Assembly: GCA_015654635.1 (NCBI GenBank)
Contig: JAATGP010000018.1
Location: forward strand, 1 to 58,804
DNA: 58,804 nucleotides
Direction of reading: 5' to 3'
Source: Alphaproteobacteria bacterium
GTDB taxonomy: Bacteria; Pseudomonadota; Alphaproteobacteria; Micropepsales; Micropepsaceae
Part shown: in pieces, positions 1 to 7,627 of the stretch
Layout of the letters: the number at the start of each line of letters is the position of its first letter
Position numbering within the stretch: the stretch's first letter is position 1
Made by a program: the position numbers and the translations under genes
Notes under the pieces: generated by a model
Told to the model about the DNA's origin: nothing
The model's database searches: none
The model's input: only the letters and a program-made list of their open reading frames with translations

Positions 1-402
1 CCGGTTCCTATTCCCCCTGGGGATGAGGACCGCAAGGACCACTTCATCACTCGTAACGGACTGACCTATGCGGGAAGTCACCTGATAATCGATTTATGGG
101 ACGCCGAGGGACTCGACGACCGTGATCGGATCGAAGCAGCATTGATAGATGCTGTGAATGCAGCGGGGGCGACCCTTCTGCACATTCACTTGCATACTTT
201 CGACGATGGCGGAGGCGTTTCAGGCGTCGCCGTTCTCAGCGAAAGCCATATCAGCGTTCATACTTGGCCGGAAAAGAAATACGCGGCTTTCGACGTCTTC
301 ATGTGCGGAGATGCCGAACCTCGCAAAGCTCTTGCCGTGTTCAAGGCTGCCTTTAATCCAGGACGGCTGGTCATCGGTGAACATAAGCGCGGCGTGCTCT
401 AA
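1..402 (+). CDS. speD: S-adenosylmethionine decarboxylase proenzyme, 5' partial
   Basis: The reading frame is open from base 1, so the gene begins upstream of the window. It makes decarboxylated SAM, the aminopropyl donor for spermidine synthesis. The visible protein carries the SpeD hallmark LSESHISVHTWPE: in this family the proenzyme cleaves itself at the Glu-Ser bond to form a pyruvoyl cofactor, and the nearby His takes part in processing. The C-terminal part (AAFDVFMCGD, then FNPGRLVIGEHKRGVL) matches the usual bacterial end, so only the N-terminus is missing. A strong rho-independent terminator follows directly, so the unit ends here. An internal TTG at 142 is not a plausible start because conserved residues lie upstream in frame. 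Confidence 0.93.
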   Translation, partial: PVPIPPGDEDRKDHFITRNGLTYAGSHLIIDLWDAEGLDDRDRIEAALIDAVNAAGATLLHIHLHTFDDGGGVSGVAVLSESHISVHTWPEKKYAAFDVFMCGDAEPRKALAVFKAAFNPGRLVIGEHKRGVL

Positions 403-427
403 TCAGCCTCAAAGCGCGGGTTTCTAT

Positions 428-463
428 AAAGGCGGAAGCGGGCAACCGTTTCCGCCTTTTTTT
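428..463 (+). terminator. Rho-independent terminator of speD
   Basis: A ten-base perfect stem, AAAGGCGGAA (428-437) pairing with TTCCGCCTTT (450-459), has a 12-base loop and is followed by more T residues. It lies 25 bases after the speD stop and separates speD from the oxidoreductase operon. Confidence 0.9.
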
Positions 464-534
464 CTTCCGGCTCCGCGCGATGGGGCGCCCGGTTAACTGT
501 GTTGTGCAAAAGCCTCTGCCATAATGAGCCAGAT

Positions 535-1914
535 ATGCCAGAGCGGCGGGGCCTTAAGCATTTGCGATACGACGTTTGCATCATCGGCGCAGGCGCGGAC
601 GGTTTGGCCGCCGCTGCGCATCTGGCTGCCCATGGGCTGACGGTGATGGTGGTCGACGGGGCCGCCGCGACGGGCGGGCGTTGTGTGACGGCAGAGTTCG
701 CGCCTGGCTTTTTCGCCTCGCCCTTTGCCGACGAACTCCCCGCCATCCCGCCGGAGATTTTCTTTGGCCTGGATTTGGCGCGCCGCGGCGCAATTCTGGC
801 ACCCTGCGAAAGGCTTTCATCTTTTGCCGACCCGCTGCGTATGGCCGTCATCGCGCGGGTGCTGGCCGACGCAAGCTGCAACCCCCACAAGCCGGGCGTC
901 TTTGCGCGAACGCCCGCCGAAGAACCTTATCCCGGCGAAGCCTGGGCGAGCCGTGCCCGGGCAGAAATCGAATCGACGGTCGCGCCAGAAGCGCTCTGTG
1001 ATCCCGAGCTTGGCGGCAGCGCGCTGACGCTTTTGCAGGGCGCACCGGGCGGGCTTGTAGCGGGCGGGTTGGGTGCGCTCGGCCAAGCTCTGGCGCGGGC
1101 GGCGAGCGAGGCGGGCGCCGAGATTTCGCTTGGGCTTGAAGTGACCGACATTCGCCAGCGCCGTGGCCGCGCGGTGGCAGTGGGGCTTTCAGACGGGCGG
1201 GAATGCGAGGCTCGCGCCATCCTCTCCACGCTCGATCTGAAGCGCACCTTTCTGTCGCTCTTTGCCTGGAACGAATTGCCCAAGCCCTTGGTCGAGCGCA
1301 TCGGCACTTTTCGCCCCGCGCCCGGCATAGCGCGCCTCTTGGTGGCCCTCAGTGCCGTTCCGCAAAAGCCGGATGTTGCGCAGCTGCGTCGTCCCATCGT
1401 CCTCGCCGCCGATCCCGAACGCGCCTATCACGCCTGGAAGAGCGGTGTCGTCTCAGAGCGTCCGCCCGTCACGATCCGGCTCGTCTCCGCCGTTGATCCC
1501 TCGCTCGCACCCGATGGCGCCGCTGTGGCCACCGTCACGCTTGGCGGCATTCCGCACCGTCCTTTCGATGGCCCTTGGACACATGATAAGCGCAGCAAAC
1601 TTGAGACGCTGGCACTGGCGTTGCTGGAAGAGGCTCTGCCTGGCACGGCATCGAGCGTCACTGCCAGCGAACTCATCGTGCCGCCCGATATCGAAAACCG
1701 GCTGGGTCTGACCGATGGCGATCTGATGGGCGGAGAGCTGTCGGCGGCGCAGATGCTGGGCTTTCGTCCTTTTGTGCAATGCCGTGGCACGCGCACGCCG
1801 GTGGTGGGACTGTATCTCGCCGGCCCTTCGTCCACCCTCGGCCCGCTTGCGACCTGTGCTTCCGGCTGGGCCGCCGCAACTGCCATTCTTTGCGATCTGA
1901 AGGGGCAGCCATGA
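535..1914 (+). CDS. NAD(P)/FAD-dependent oxidoreductase (phytoene dehydrogenase-like)
   Basis: A Rossmann FAD-binding motif (YDVCIIGAGADGLAAAAHL) near the N-terminus is followed by the acidic strand end (VMVVDG) and a GGRC segment. This is the layout of the amine-oxidase/phytoene-desaturase superfamily. A C-terminal segment (PVVGLYLAGPSSTLGPLATCASGWAAA) looks like the second FAD-contacting region. I chose ATG 535; the in-frame GTG at 499 adds residues unlike the family and neither has a strong Shine-Dalgarno. The last four bases are ATGA, shared with the next gene, so the two are translationally coupled. The substrate is unknown. A carotenoid role is not supported because no other carotenoid gene is nearby. 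Confidence 0.8.
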   Translation: MPERRGLKHLRYDVCIIGAGADGLAAAAHLAAHGLTVMVVDGAAATGGRCVTAEFAPGFFASPFADELPAIPPEIFFGLDLARRGAILAPCERLSSFADPLRMAVIARVLADASCNPHKPGVFARTPAEEPYPGEAWASRARAEIESTVAPEALCDPELGGSALTLLQGAPGGLVAGGLGALGQALARAASEAGAEISLGLEVTDIRQRRGRAVAVGLSDGRECEARAILSTLDLKRTFLSLFAWNELPKPLVERIGTFRPAPGIARLLVALSAVPQKPDVAQLRRPIVLAADPERAYHAWKSGVVSERPPVTIRLVSAVDPSLAPDGAAVATVTLGGIPHRPFDGPWTHDKRSKLETLALALLEEALPGTASSVTASELIVPPDIENRLGLTDGDLMGGELSAAQMLGFRPFVQCRGTRTPVVGLYLAGPSSTLGPLATCASGWAAATAILCDLKGQP

Positions 1915-3329
1915 GCGGGCCCCTTGTGGTGATTGGCGCGGGCCTGCATGGACTGGTCGCGGCCACGTATCTGGCGCGTGCTGGCCATTCCGTGACGCTG
2001 CTGGAGGAAGCTGCGGTTCCGGGCGGAATGTGCGCCAACCGTGTCCCCATTAGCAATTTTGCCGTGCCCCCCGGCCCACATCTGTTCACCGCACTCGATC
2101 CTCGGATGATCAAGGATCTCAATCTCAATCTCGCCTTTGTGGCGCGCGATCTGCCACTCGTGGGTCTGCGCGCCGAGGGGCAGCCGCTGTTGCTGCCGCG
2201 CGACGTCCATGACGTCAAACGCCATCTGGCGTCACTCTCGCAGCGCGATGGGATGCGTTTCGCCGCCTTCCGGCGCGAGCATTTCGCTTTCGCCCGCGCC
2301 ATGCGCGCGCTGTGGTGGGAGGAGGGGACGCTCGACGAACCCGCCCGTTCCACGCTGCGCCGTATGCAGGTGACCTCGGCTGCCGCTTGGCTCGATGGCG
2401 CTTTCGAGAGCGAAAGCCTGCTCGCGGCTTTTTCCTTCGATGTCTTGGCAGGCGGGCTGTCGCCTGCGGCGGCGGGCAGCGCTCTGCTTTTCACGTGGCG
2501 TGCGGCGCAGGAAATGTGCGGCTTGCAAGGCGCCGTCGCCATTCCCGCAGGCGGACCGTCCCAGCTGATCGCGGCGCTGGTGCGCACAGCCGAATCTGCC
2601 GGTGTCACGCTGCGTTGCGATACCCCCGTTCGTGCCCTCGACAGCGATGGTGAAAGCGTTCGCGGCGTGGTGCTGGCAAACGGCGAAGTGCTGGCCGCCG
2701 CCGCTGTCCTCTCTAGCCTTTCCCGGCGCCAAACCTTGATCGATTTTCTGCCGCCCGGCACAGCGGGATTTGCCACCACCCGTCGGCTTGCAAAGCCGCA
2801 AAGCTGCGGTGAGGCCAAGGTGCTGCTGACATTGAGCGCCTTGCCGAAAGTGTTCGAGCAGCCCGGCCGCTATGTCATCGCCGAAAAGCTGGAGACCGCC
2901 GCCGGCGCCCATGCTGTGGCGCGAACGGGCGAAATTCCTGCCGATCTGGCGCTGGAAATCGTGGCGCTGCCGACCGGTGGGATACCGCCAGTTCTGCTCT
3001 CGATCCTGGTGCGCCCAGTACCGGTGGAACCTGTTGGCGGCTGGAAAGATCACGCCACGCGGCTGGTGCAGACGGTGCTGCATCGGCTGGAGCTTCACAT
3101 TCCCCAATTCACCGGCTTGGTCAGCGGGCTCGCCTTTGTCCCACCCAAACACCGCGATCCTTTCTCCATCGCCGCCATGATGAGTCCCAGGCGTACACGT
3201 ATCGAAACCCCGCTGAAGAGGCTCTATCTCTGCGGCGAGGCTGCCGAACCGGTGCCCTGTCTCTCGGGCCGCGCGGCCCGTATCGCCGCTGCGATGGTGG
3301 CGGCGGATTTGAAGGAGGCGGGGCCATGA
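1911..3329 (+). CDS. NAD(P)/FAD-dependent oxidoreductase, second of a tandem pair
   Basis: It opens with VVIGAGLHGLVAATYLARAG, an FAD-binding Rossmann motif, then LLEEAAVPGGMCAN, and ends with RLYLCGEAAEPVPCLSGRAARIAAAM, the typical C-terminal FAD clamp of the phytoene dehydrogenase-like group. Start ATG 1911 has an AAGGGG ribosome site about six bases upstream and overlaps the previous stop; a longer frame back to 1779 lies inside the upstream gene and is discounted. It ends in another ATGA overlap with the GcvT-like gene. It is a diverged paralogue of its neighbour, so the pair may form a heterodimer or act in sequence. Substrate unknown. Confidence 0.8.
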   Translation: MSGPLVVIGAGLHGLVAATYLARAGHSVTLLEEAAVPGGMCANRVPISNFAVPPGPHLFTALDPRMIKDLNLNLAFVARDLPLVGLRAEGQPLLLPRDVHDVKRHLASLSQRDGMRFAAFRREHFAFARAMRALWWEEGTLDEPARSTLRRMQVTSAAAWLDGAFESESLLAAFSFDVLAGGLSPAAAGSALLFTWRAAQEMCGLQGAVAIPAGGPSQLIAALVRTAESAGVTLRCDTPVRALDSDGESVRGVVLANGEVLAAAAVLSSLSRRQTLIDFLPPGTAGFATTRRLAKPQSCGEAKVLLTLSALPKVFEQPGRYVIAEKLETAAGAHAVARTGEIPADLALEIVALPTGGIPPVLLSILVRPVPVEPVGGWKDHATRLVQTVLHRLELHIPQFTGLVSGLAFVPPKHRDPFSIAAMMSPRRTRIETPLKRLYLCGEAAEPVPCLSGRAARIAAAMVAADLKEAGP

Positions 3330-4450
3330 GCCTCCGCGCCACGCCTTTCCACGCCCGTGCCGTCGAAGCCAACCGCCTCAACGCTTGGGAAAATCGCGGC
3401 GGCTATACGCTGGCGCAGCATTACGGCAGCCTTGCAGAGGAAGTGCTGGCGGCGCGGTTCGGCGCGGTACTGGCCGATCTTTCCTGGCAGTGGCGGGCCA
3501 CGTTTTCAGGCGATGCCATCGAAGCTTTTGTGGCACGCGCCTTCACGCGCAATGGGGCTGCCCTCGAACCCGGCCTCAGCCTCGAGGTGCTGTGGCTCAA
3601 CGATGCGGGCGGCGTGCGCGGGCGGGGCCACTTGGTGCGATTGGCACGGGATCGCTTTTTGTTGGTGTCGCCACAAGAAGATCGCGACTGGCTATTTTCC
3701 GCGGCAGCGCTTTATGGGGTCCATTGCAGCGAGCAATCCGCGGCTGGCATGCTGACGCTGATCGGCCCAACGGCGCGCAAAATTCTCAGCGTCGCCGGAA
3801 TCGAGGCGGAGCCGCCGCCCTGCGGCCTCGTGCATCTGACATGGCGCGGGCTCGACATCACTGTAAGCCGGCTTGGCCTTGGCTATGAGCTATGGTGCGA
3901 TGAGGACAGCGGTTTGATCGTCTGGGATCGCCTGATGGCGGCGGGGCGGCCATTTGCCTTGCTGCCTGCGGGCCAGGCCGCGCTCGAAACCATTACATGT
4001 GAAAGCGGGCTTCTCTATCCCGCCGGTGATTTTGCACCGTCCCGCGATGGGTTTGAGGCCGAGCCCACACCTCAGAGGCTGGGGCTTTGCCGCTTGATGG
4101 ATCGCGCCCACGCCTTTAACGGCAAAGCGGGATTTCTGGCCGCCGGGCGTGACACCGTGCTTTCGGGTTTGCTCTTGGGCGTAGAGACTGCGGTCCCGCC
4201 CCAAACCCTCAACCATTGTGGCATGCCCATCGGCAAGATCTTAAGCTGCCGCTATTCGCCCTCCCTGCAAGGGATGATAGGCTTCGCCATTCTGTCCGGT
4301 TCCTGGCCGTCGGGTGATATCGAAGCGGGTTCTGTCCGCTGCCGTATCGTGGATTTACCCTTCCTGCCGATTGGGCTATCGCCGGATACTTCGCAGAGTG
4401 CCGCGCCAGGCGGGCGCGACGGAACGGGCGGGCGGCCCCGTTTAACTTAG
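3326..4450 (+). CDS. GcvT-like aminomethyltransferase family protein
   Basis: The sequence follows the glycine-cleavage T-protein/dimethylglycine-dehydrogenase fold: an N-terminal substrate-facing segment (VLADLSWQWRATFSGDAIEAFV), a central LTLIGPTARKIL, and a folate-pocket region with LGLGYELWCDEDSGLIVWDRLM followed by the typical ETITCESGLLYPAGDF. Members bind tetrahydrofolate and usually accept one-carbon units released from amines, though some (YgfZ type) have other roles. An AAGGAGG ribosome site sits seven bases before ATG 3326. It is coupled to two FAD oxidoreductases, which is reminiscent of sarcosine or dimethylglycine oxidation, where FAD oxidation and folate capture are joined. That pathway is inference. 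Confidence 0.72.
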   Translation: MSLRATPFHARAVEANRLNAWENRGGYTLAQHYGSLAEEVLAARFGAVLADLSWQWRATFSGDAIEAFVARAFTRNGAALEPGLSLEVLWLNDAGGVRGRGHLVRLARDRFLLVSPQEDRDWLFSAAALYGVHCSEQSAAGMLTLIGPTARKILSVAGIEAEPPPCGLVHLTWRGLDITVSRLGLGYELWCDEDSGLIVWDRLMAAGRPFALLPAGQAALETITCESGLLYPAGDFAPSRDGFEAEPTPQRLGLCRLMDRAHAFNGKAGFLAAGRDTVLSGLLLGVETAVPPQTLNHCGMPIGKILSCRYSPSLQGMIGFAILSGSWPSGDIEAGSVRCRIVDLPFLPIGLSPDTSQSAAPGGRDGTGGRPRLT

Positions 4451-4472
4451 CCAAAGGGGCGACGCAGCCGGA

Positions 4473-5021
4473 ATGGTCAGCGATCCGGATACCGATCTTG
4501 TTGTCCGCGTGGGCAAGAAGGATCGCGCCGCGGCTCAGGCTTTGATGGCACGCCATCTGCCCGCGATGCTGGCCGTGGCGCGGCGGATGCTGTCCGGTCA
4601 GGCCGAAGCGGAAGACTGCGTACAAGAGGCGTTTCTCAAGGTTTGGACGCATGCCGCCAAATGGCAGCCCGGCAAGGCCAAGTTCGAGACCTGGCTATAC
4701 CGTGTGGTGCTGAACCAGTGTTACGACCGTTTGCGCAAGAAGGTGCCGGAACCGTTGGAAGCCGCCGCCGATGTTCCCGATGGAGCTGTAGCGCCCGATC
4801 ATGGCCTGGAGGTCGCAGACATCGTTAAAGAGGTTGACGCTGCCTTGAAGACTTTGCCCGAGCGTCAGCGGGCGGCGGTTTTACTCTGCCATTTCCAGGA
4901 GCATGGCAACAATGAAGCGGCGGAGATCCTCGGGATCAGCGTTGAAGCCCTAGAGTCCCTCTTGGCGCGGGGACGCCGGACGCTAAGATTGAAGCTCTCG
5001 CATTTGCACGCCAGTGAGTGA
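4473..5021 (+). CDS. ECF-family RNA polymerase sigma factor
   Basis: Region 2 (AEDCVQEAFLKVWTHAAKWQPGKAKFETWLYRV) and region 4 (LPERQRAAVLLCHFQEHGNNEAAEILGISVEALESLLARGRRTLR) are clear, and the 182-residue length is normal for group IV sigma factors. The gene lies 22 bases after the GcvT-like gene, so it may be read from that operon as well as from its own promoter. Two small membrane-protein genes follow immediately. The layout resembles CnrYXH-type metal-responsive cassettes, in which the sigma factor is held by a small membrane anti-sigma factor together with a periplasmic sensor. The function is inferred from context. Confidence 0.9.
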   Translation: MVSDPDTDLVVRVGKKDRAAAQALMARHLPAMLAVARRMLSGQAEAEDCVQEAFLKVWTHAAKWQPGKAKFETWLYRVVLNQCYDRLRKKVPEPLEAAADVPDGAVAPDHGLEVADIVKEVDAALKTLPERQRAAVLLCHFQEHGNNEAAEILGISVEALESLLARGRRTLRLKLSHLHASE

Positions 5022-5037
5022 AGGCATGGAGCCTGAG

Positions 5038-5367
5038 ATGAACAACAACGACGATGCGGTTTTGGTCGGCAAGCTTCTGCAGGCGCTCCCAAGCGCGGCG
5101 GTTTCGCCCGCTCTGGAGGCGCGCATTCTGGCCGATTTTGACCGGCTTGCCTTTGCCCGCAGCAATGGCTGGATGGCGCATTTCGCCGTCCGTTGGGGCG
5201 AGCTTTTGTGGCCGGGCGCCCCGCTTTGGCAGCCGGTATCGCTCTTGGCTCTCTCGCTGGTTGTCGGCCTTACCGCGGGGGCCTTTGTGCCATCGGCGAC
5301 AGCTTCGGACCAGAGTTTTGCTGTCGCCGACACCAGTTCTGTGATGGACCTCTACAAGGACCTTTAG
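5038..5367 (+). CDS. Small single-pass membrane protein, probable anti-sigma factor
   Basis: A protein of about 110 residues with a hydrophilic N-terminal half (LLQALPSAAVSPALEARILADFDRLA) and one membrane segment (VSLLALSLVVGLTAGAFV). I chose ATG 5038 because GGAG lies six bases upstream; GTG 5014 and ATG 5026 are in frame and possible. It follows the ECF sigma gene and precedes the periplasmic sensor, the place where small CnrY-like anti-sigma factors are found. No cysteine or histidine zinc motif (ZAS) is visible. The role rests on position, size and topology, not on a recognised family. Confidence 0.6.
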   Translation: MNNNDDAVLVGKLLQALPSAAVSPALEARILADFDRLAFARSNGWMAHFAVRWGELLWPGAPLWQPVSLLALSLVVGLTAGAFVPSATASDQSFAVADTSSVMDLYKDL

Positions 5368-5368
5368 G

Positions 5369-5908
5369 ATGATCACGCAACCTGCGCCGCGTACCAACAT
5401 CGCTTTGATCGTGTCGCTTTGCGTGAACCTCCTACTGGCAGGTGTGATCGCCATGGCCGCCTATCGCCACTGGACCCAGCCGCCGGAAGCCCCCTCTATC
5501 TCCTCCTTGCCGCCCGAACGGGCCCAGATGCGCCAGCTGCTGTCGCCGCGTTTCTTGAGCCATGTGGCGCCGGACCAGGCCGTCAAAATCCGTGATATCG
5601 TCGATGCGCACCGCGAAAAGCTCGATCGCCTGAAGGTGGAAGCCAATGCGGCACGGCGCGAAGTGCTGACGTTGTTCGGCACTCCCGTGCTCGACAAGGA
5701 CGCGCTCACCAAGGCCCTCGCACGCACCCAGATCGCCGATGCGGCGGTGGAGGCCGAGGTGATGCATATCAGTGCCGAAATTGCGCCAGTGCTGACGCCC
5801 GAGCAGCGCAAAAAAGCGGGCGATTGGCATGGCCATCATATGATGGGCATGATGGGCTGGCATCCCGGCCCCGATGGCGATCATCCCCACGATCACGAGC
5901 GGGATTAG
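5369..5908 (+). CDS. Periplasmic heavy-metal sensor-like protein (CnrX/Spy type)
   Basis: An N-terminal membrane anchor (IALIVSLCVNLLLAGVIAMAA) is followed by an all-helical periplasmic domain with ALTKALARTQIADAAVEAEVMHISAEIAPVLTPEQRKK, the LTPEQR signature of the Spy/CpxP/CnrX group. The C-terminus is rich in His, Met and Asp (HGHHMMGMMGWH, then DHPHDHERD), a likely metal site. AAGGA lies eight bases before ATG 5369. It is probably the sensor that releases the upstream ECF sigma factor when metal binds. Its stop codon overlaps that of the convergent histidine kinase gene. Confidence 0.8.
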   Translation: MITQPAPRTNIALIVSLCVNLLLAGVIAMAAYRHWTQPPEAPSISSLPPERAQMRQLLSPRFLSHVAPDQAVKIRDIVDAHREKLDRLKVEANAARREVLTLFGTPVLDKDALTKALARTQIADAAVEAEVMHISAEIAPVLTPEQRKKAGDWHGHHMMGMMGWHPGPDGDHPHDHERD

Positions 5909-7428
5909 CCCTTCGGTAATCTGAGTTCCGCGCAGGTGCCTTGCCCCGGCGCCGTTCCCAGCCTGACGGCGCCGCCCATGCGCCGCGCCAGCGACACCGC
6001 AATGGCCAGCCCGAGACCGGTGCCGGTGGAGACGCCCACTCGTTCGAAGCGGCGGAAGGCAGTGCCGGCGTGCTCGCGCTCGCCAGGATTAAAGCCGCTG
6101 CCATTGTCGGTCACCGCGATGGCGACGGCGCCCGCATCTTCGCGGATGGCCACTGTCACGCTGCCGCCTTCGGGCGTGTAGAGCAGAGCATTCGACAACA
6201 AAATGGTCACGATCCGGCGTACAGCCATGGGATCGGCTTCAACCATGGTGGCGGTGCTGGGCGCCATGGCAAGTGCAATCCGGCGCGAGAAGGCACGGCC
6301 GGCGTTTTCGCTGACACAAGCGCCGATGAGTTCGGTGGCATCGAAGCCGACCGGCTTCAGCGGATAGCGGCCTGCTTCCAGATCGGCGAATTCCAGGATA
6401 TCACCCACCTTGCCATGCAGTGCGCGCCCCGCCATGCCGATATCGCGGGCATATTCGGTATATTTCTTGTGTCCGACCGGGCCATAGAAGCCGCGCTCGA
6501 TCACTTCGGCAAAGCCGATGATGGCGTTGAGCGGCGTGCGCAGCTCGTGACTCATATGAGCGATGAATTCATTCTTGGAGCGCACCGCTTCGACCGACGC
6601 GCGTTCGGCATTGGCAAGGCGCACCAGCAATTTGGCTTCTGCGGGCCGGGTCGAGCGCAAAGCGCGGATGGCATCGGCCGCTTTGGCCCGGCGCTCGAAT
6701 TCGCGCACAAAAATGGTCGCCAGCCACGCTCCCACCAGGGCCGGACCCAAAATTACGAAGAGGTAGAGCGGCAGCGAGCCATACCAGCTTGTCGCAGCGC
6801 TGGGGTCTTCGGCTGGCGCCCGCACTTCGACCGGCCAGCCGCCAACGGGGGCCTTGACCGTCTCGCCCGTTTGCGCCGCGCCTGCCAGAACCGTTCCAGC
6901 GGTGCCCAAGACCACGATGTTGTGTGCCGCCGCATCCGGCAGCAGCGGATGGAACGATACCGCCACGATATTGGCACCTTGGCGAAAGGCGATGAGGGTG
7001 CGCTCCGGTGTGCCGATCACCACCGGCCTCTCGAGTGCGAGGGCAATTATGTTTTCGATAGGGATGGCTTCGCCTGCGCTTGCCGTAATCCGCCCCAGCG
7101 CATCGGACACCGCGACGCCGCGCACATCGGGTGGCAGCGACAACAGCGCACCGGTTGCAAAGGCACGGCCCACGCGCTTCTGCCTTACAAGCGCGGCCTC
7201 GACAATGCTGGCGATATCGCTGGCGCGCTGGTTCTGGAAATAGGCCGCTTGGCGGCCCGCACGGGCGGCCTCGAAACGCATCTGCAAAGCACCCGCCGCG
7301 GCAAAGCTGCCGCCGATGACCACGACACAGAGCAAAACGGTCAAGCGGATGTTGCGCCCGGGCAGTGAGCCCATTTTGCCGAGCGCCCCAAAGGCAAGCG
7401 GCCGTGTCGCGATGTCTTGGCCCGCCAT
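5905..7428 (-). CDS. Membrane sensor histidine kinase
   Basis: Two membrane segments (about residues 28-49 and 219-241) enclose an extracytoplasmic domain of roughly 170 residues. The cytoplasmic part has a HisKA dimerisation helix with phospho-acceptor His294 in HMSHELRTPLNAIIGF, then a HATPase domain with an N-box (LLSNALLYTPEGG), G1 (VTDNGSGF) and G2 (GTGLGLAI). The H-box resembles PdhS/DivJ-type kinases of alphaproteobacteria. No response regulator is adjacent, so it is an orphan. It is convergent with the metal-sensor cassette, with overlapping stops, so the two are unlikely to be co-transcribed. Ligand and partner unknown. Confidence 0.9.
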   Translation of the reverse strand: MAGQDIATRPLAFGALGKMGSLPGRNIRLTVLLCVVVIGGSFAAAGALQMRFEAARAGRQAAYFQNQRASDIASIVEAALVRQKRVGRAFATGALLSLPPDVRGVAVSDALGRITASAGEAIPIENIIALALERPVVIGTPERTLIAFRQGANIVAVSFHPLLPDAAAHNIVVLGTAGTVLAGAAQTGETVKAPVGGWPVEVRAPAEDPSAATSWYGSLPLYLFVILGPALVGAWLATIFVREFERRAKAADAIRALRSTRPAEAKLLVRLANAERASVEAVRSKNEFIAHMSHELRTPLNAIIGFAEVIERGFYGPVGHKKYTEYARDIGMAGRALHGKVGDILEFADLEAGRYPLKPVGFDATELIGACVSENAGRAFSRRIALAMAPSTATMVEADPMAVRRIVTILLSNALLYTPEGGSVTVAIREDAGAVAIAVTDNGSGFNPGEREHAGTAFRRFERVGVSTGTGLGLAIAVSLARRMGGAVRLGTAPGQGTCAELRLPKG

Positions 7429-7627
7429 GGAATCCCAGTCCCTGCGCTATCGGTGATTCGCGCGCTTCGATTATGGGAATCGCTTGACTCGCTGTGAAGG
7501 CCCAAAGACACGCCCGCGACTCAGCTTTTGCAGGCAGCGCGCCTCGGCATTCGCGATTTGAGGTGGATAAGTCGCAGGGCCTGCGTGCTTCGAGCCTCGC
7601 CGCGATTGGCCCTCGAAGCATGCGGCA

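Noticed and set aside
1673..3152. Long minus-strand frames
   Set aside because: They are shadows of the two coupled FAD oxidoreductases, with Ser/Arg/Ala-rich low-complexity translation.
5941..7368. 475-codon frame on the plus strand
   Set aside because: It is antisense to the histidine kinase, with a composition rich in His, Gly and Arg that reflects GC-rich shadow translation and has no domain.
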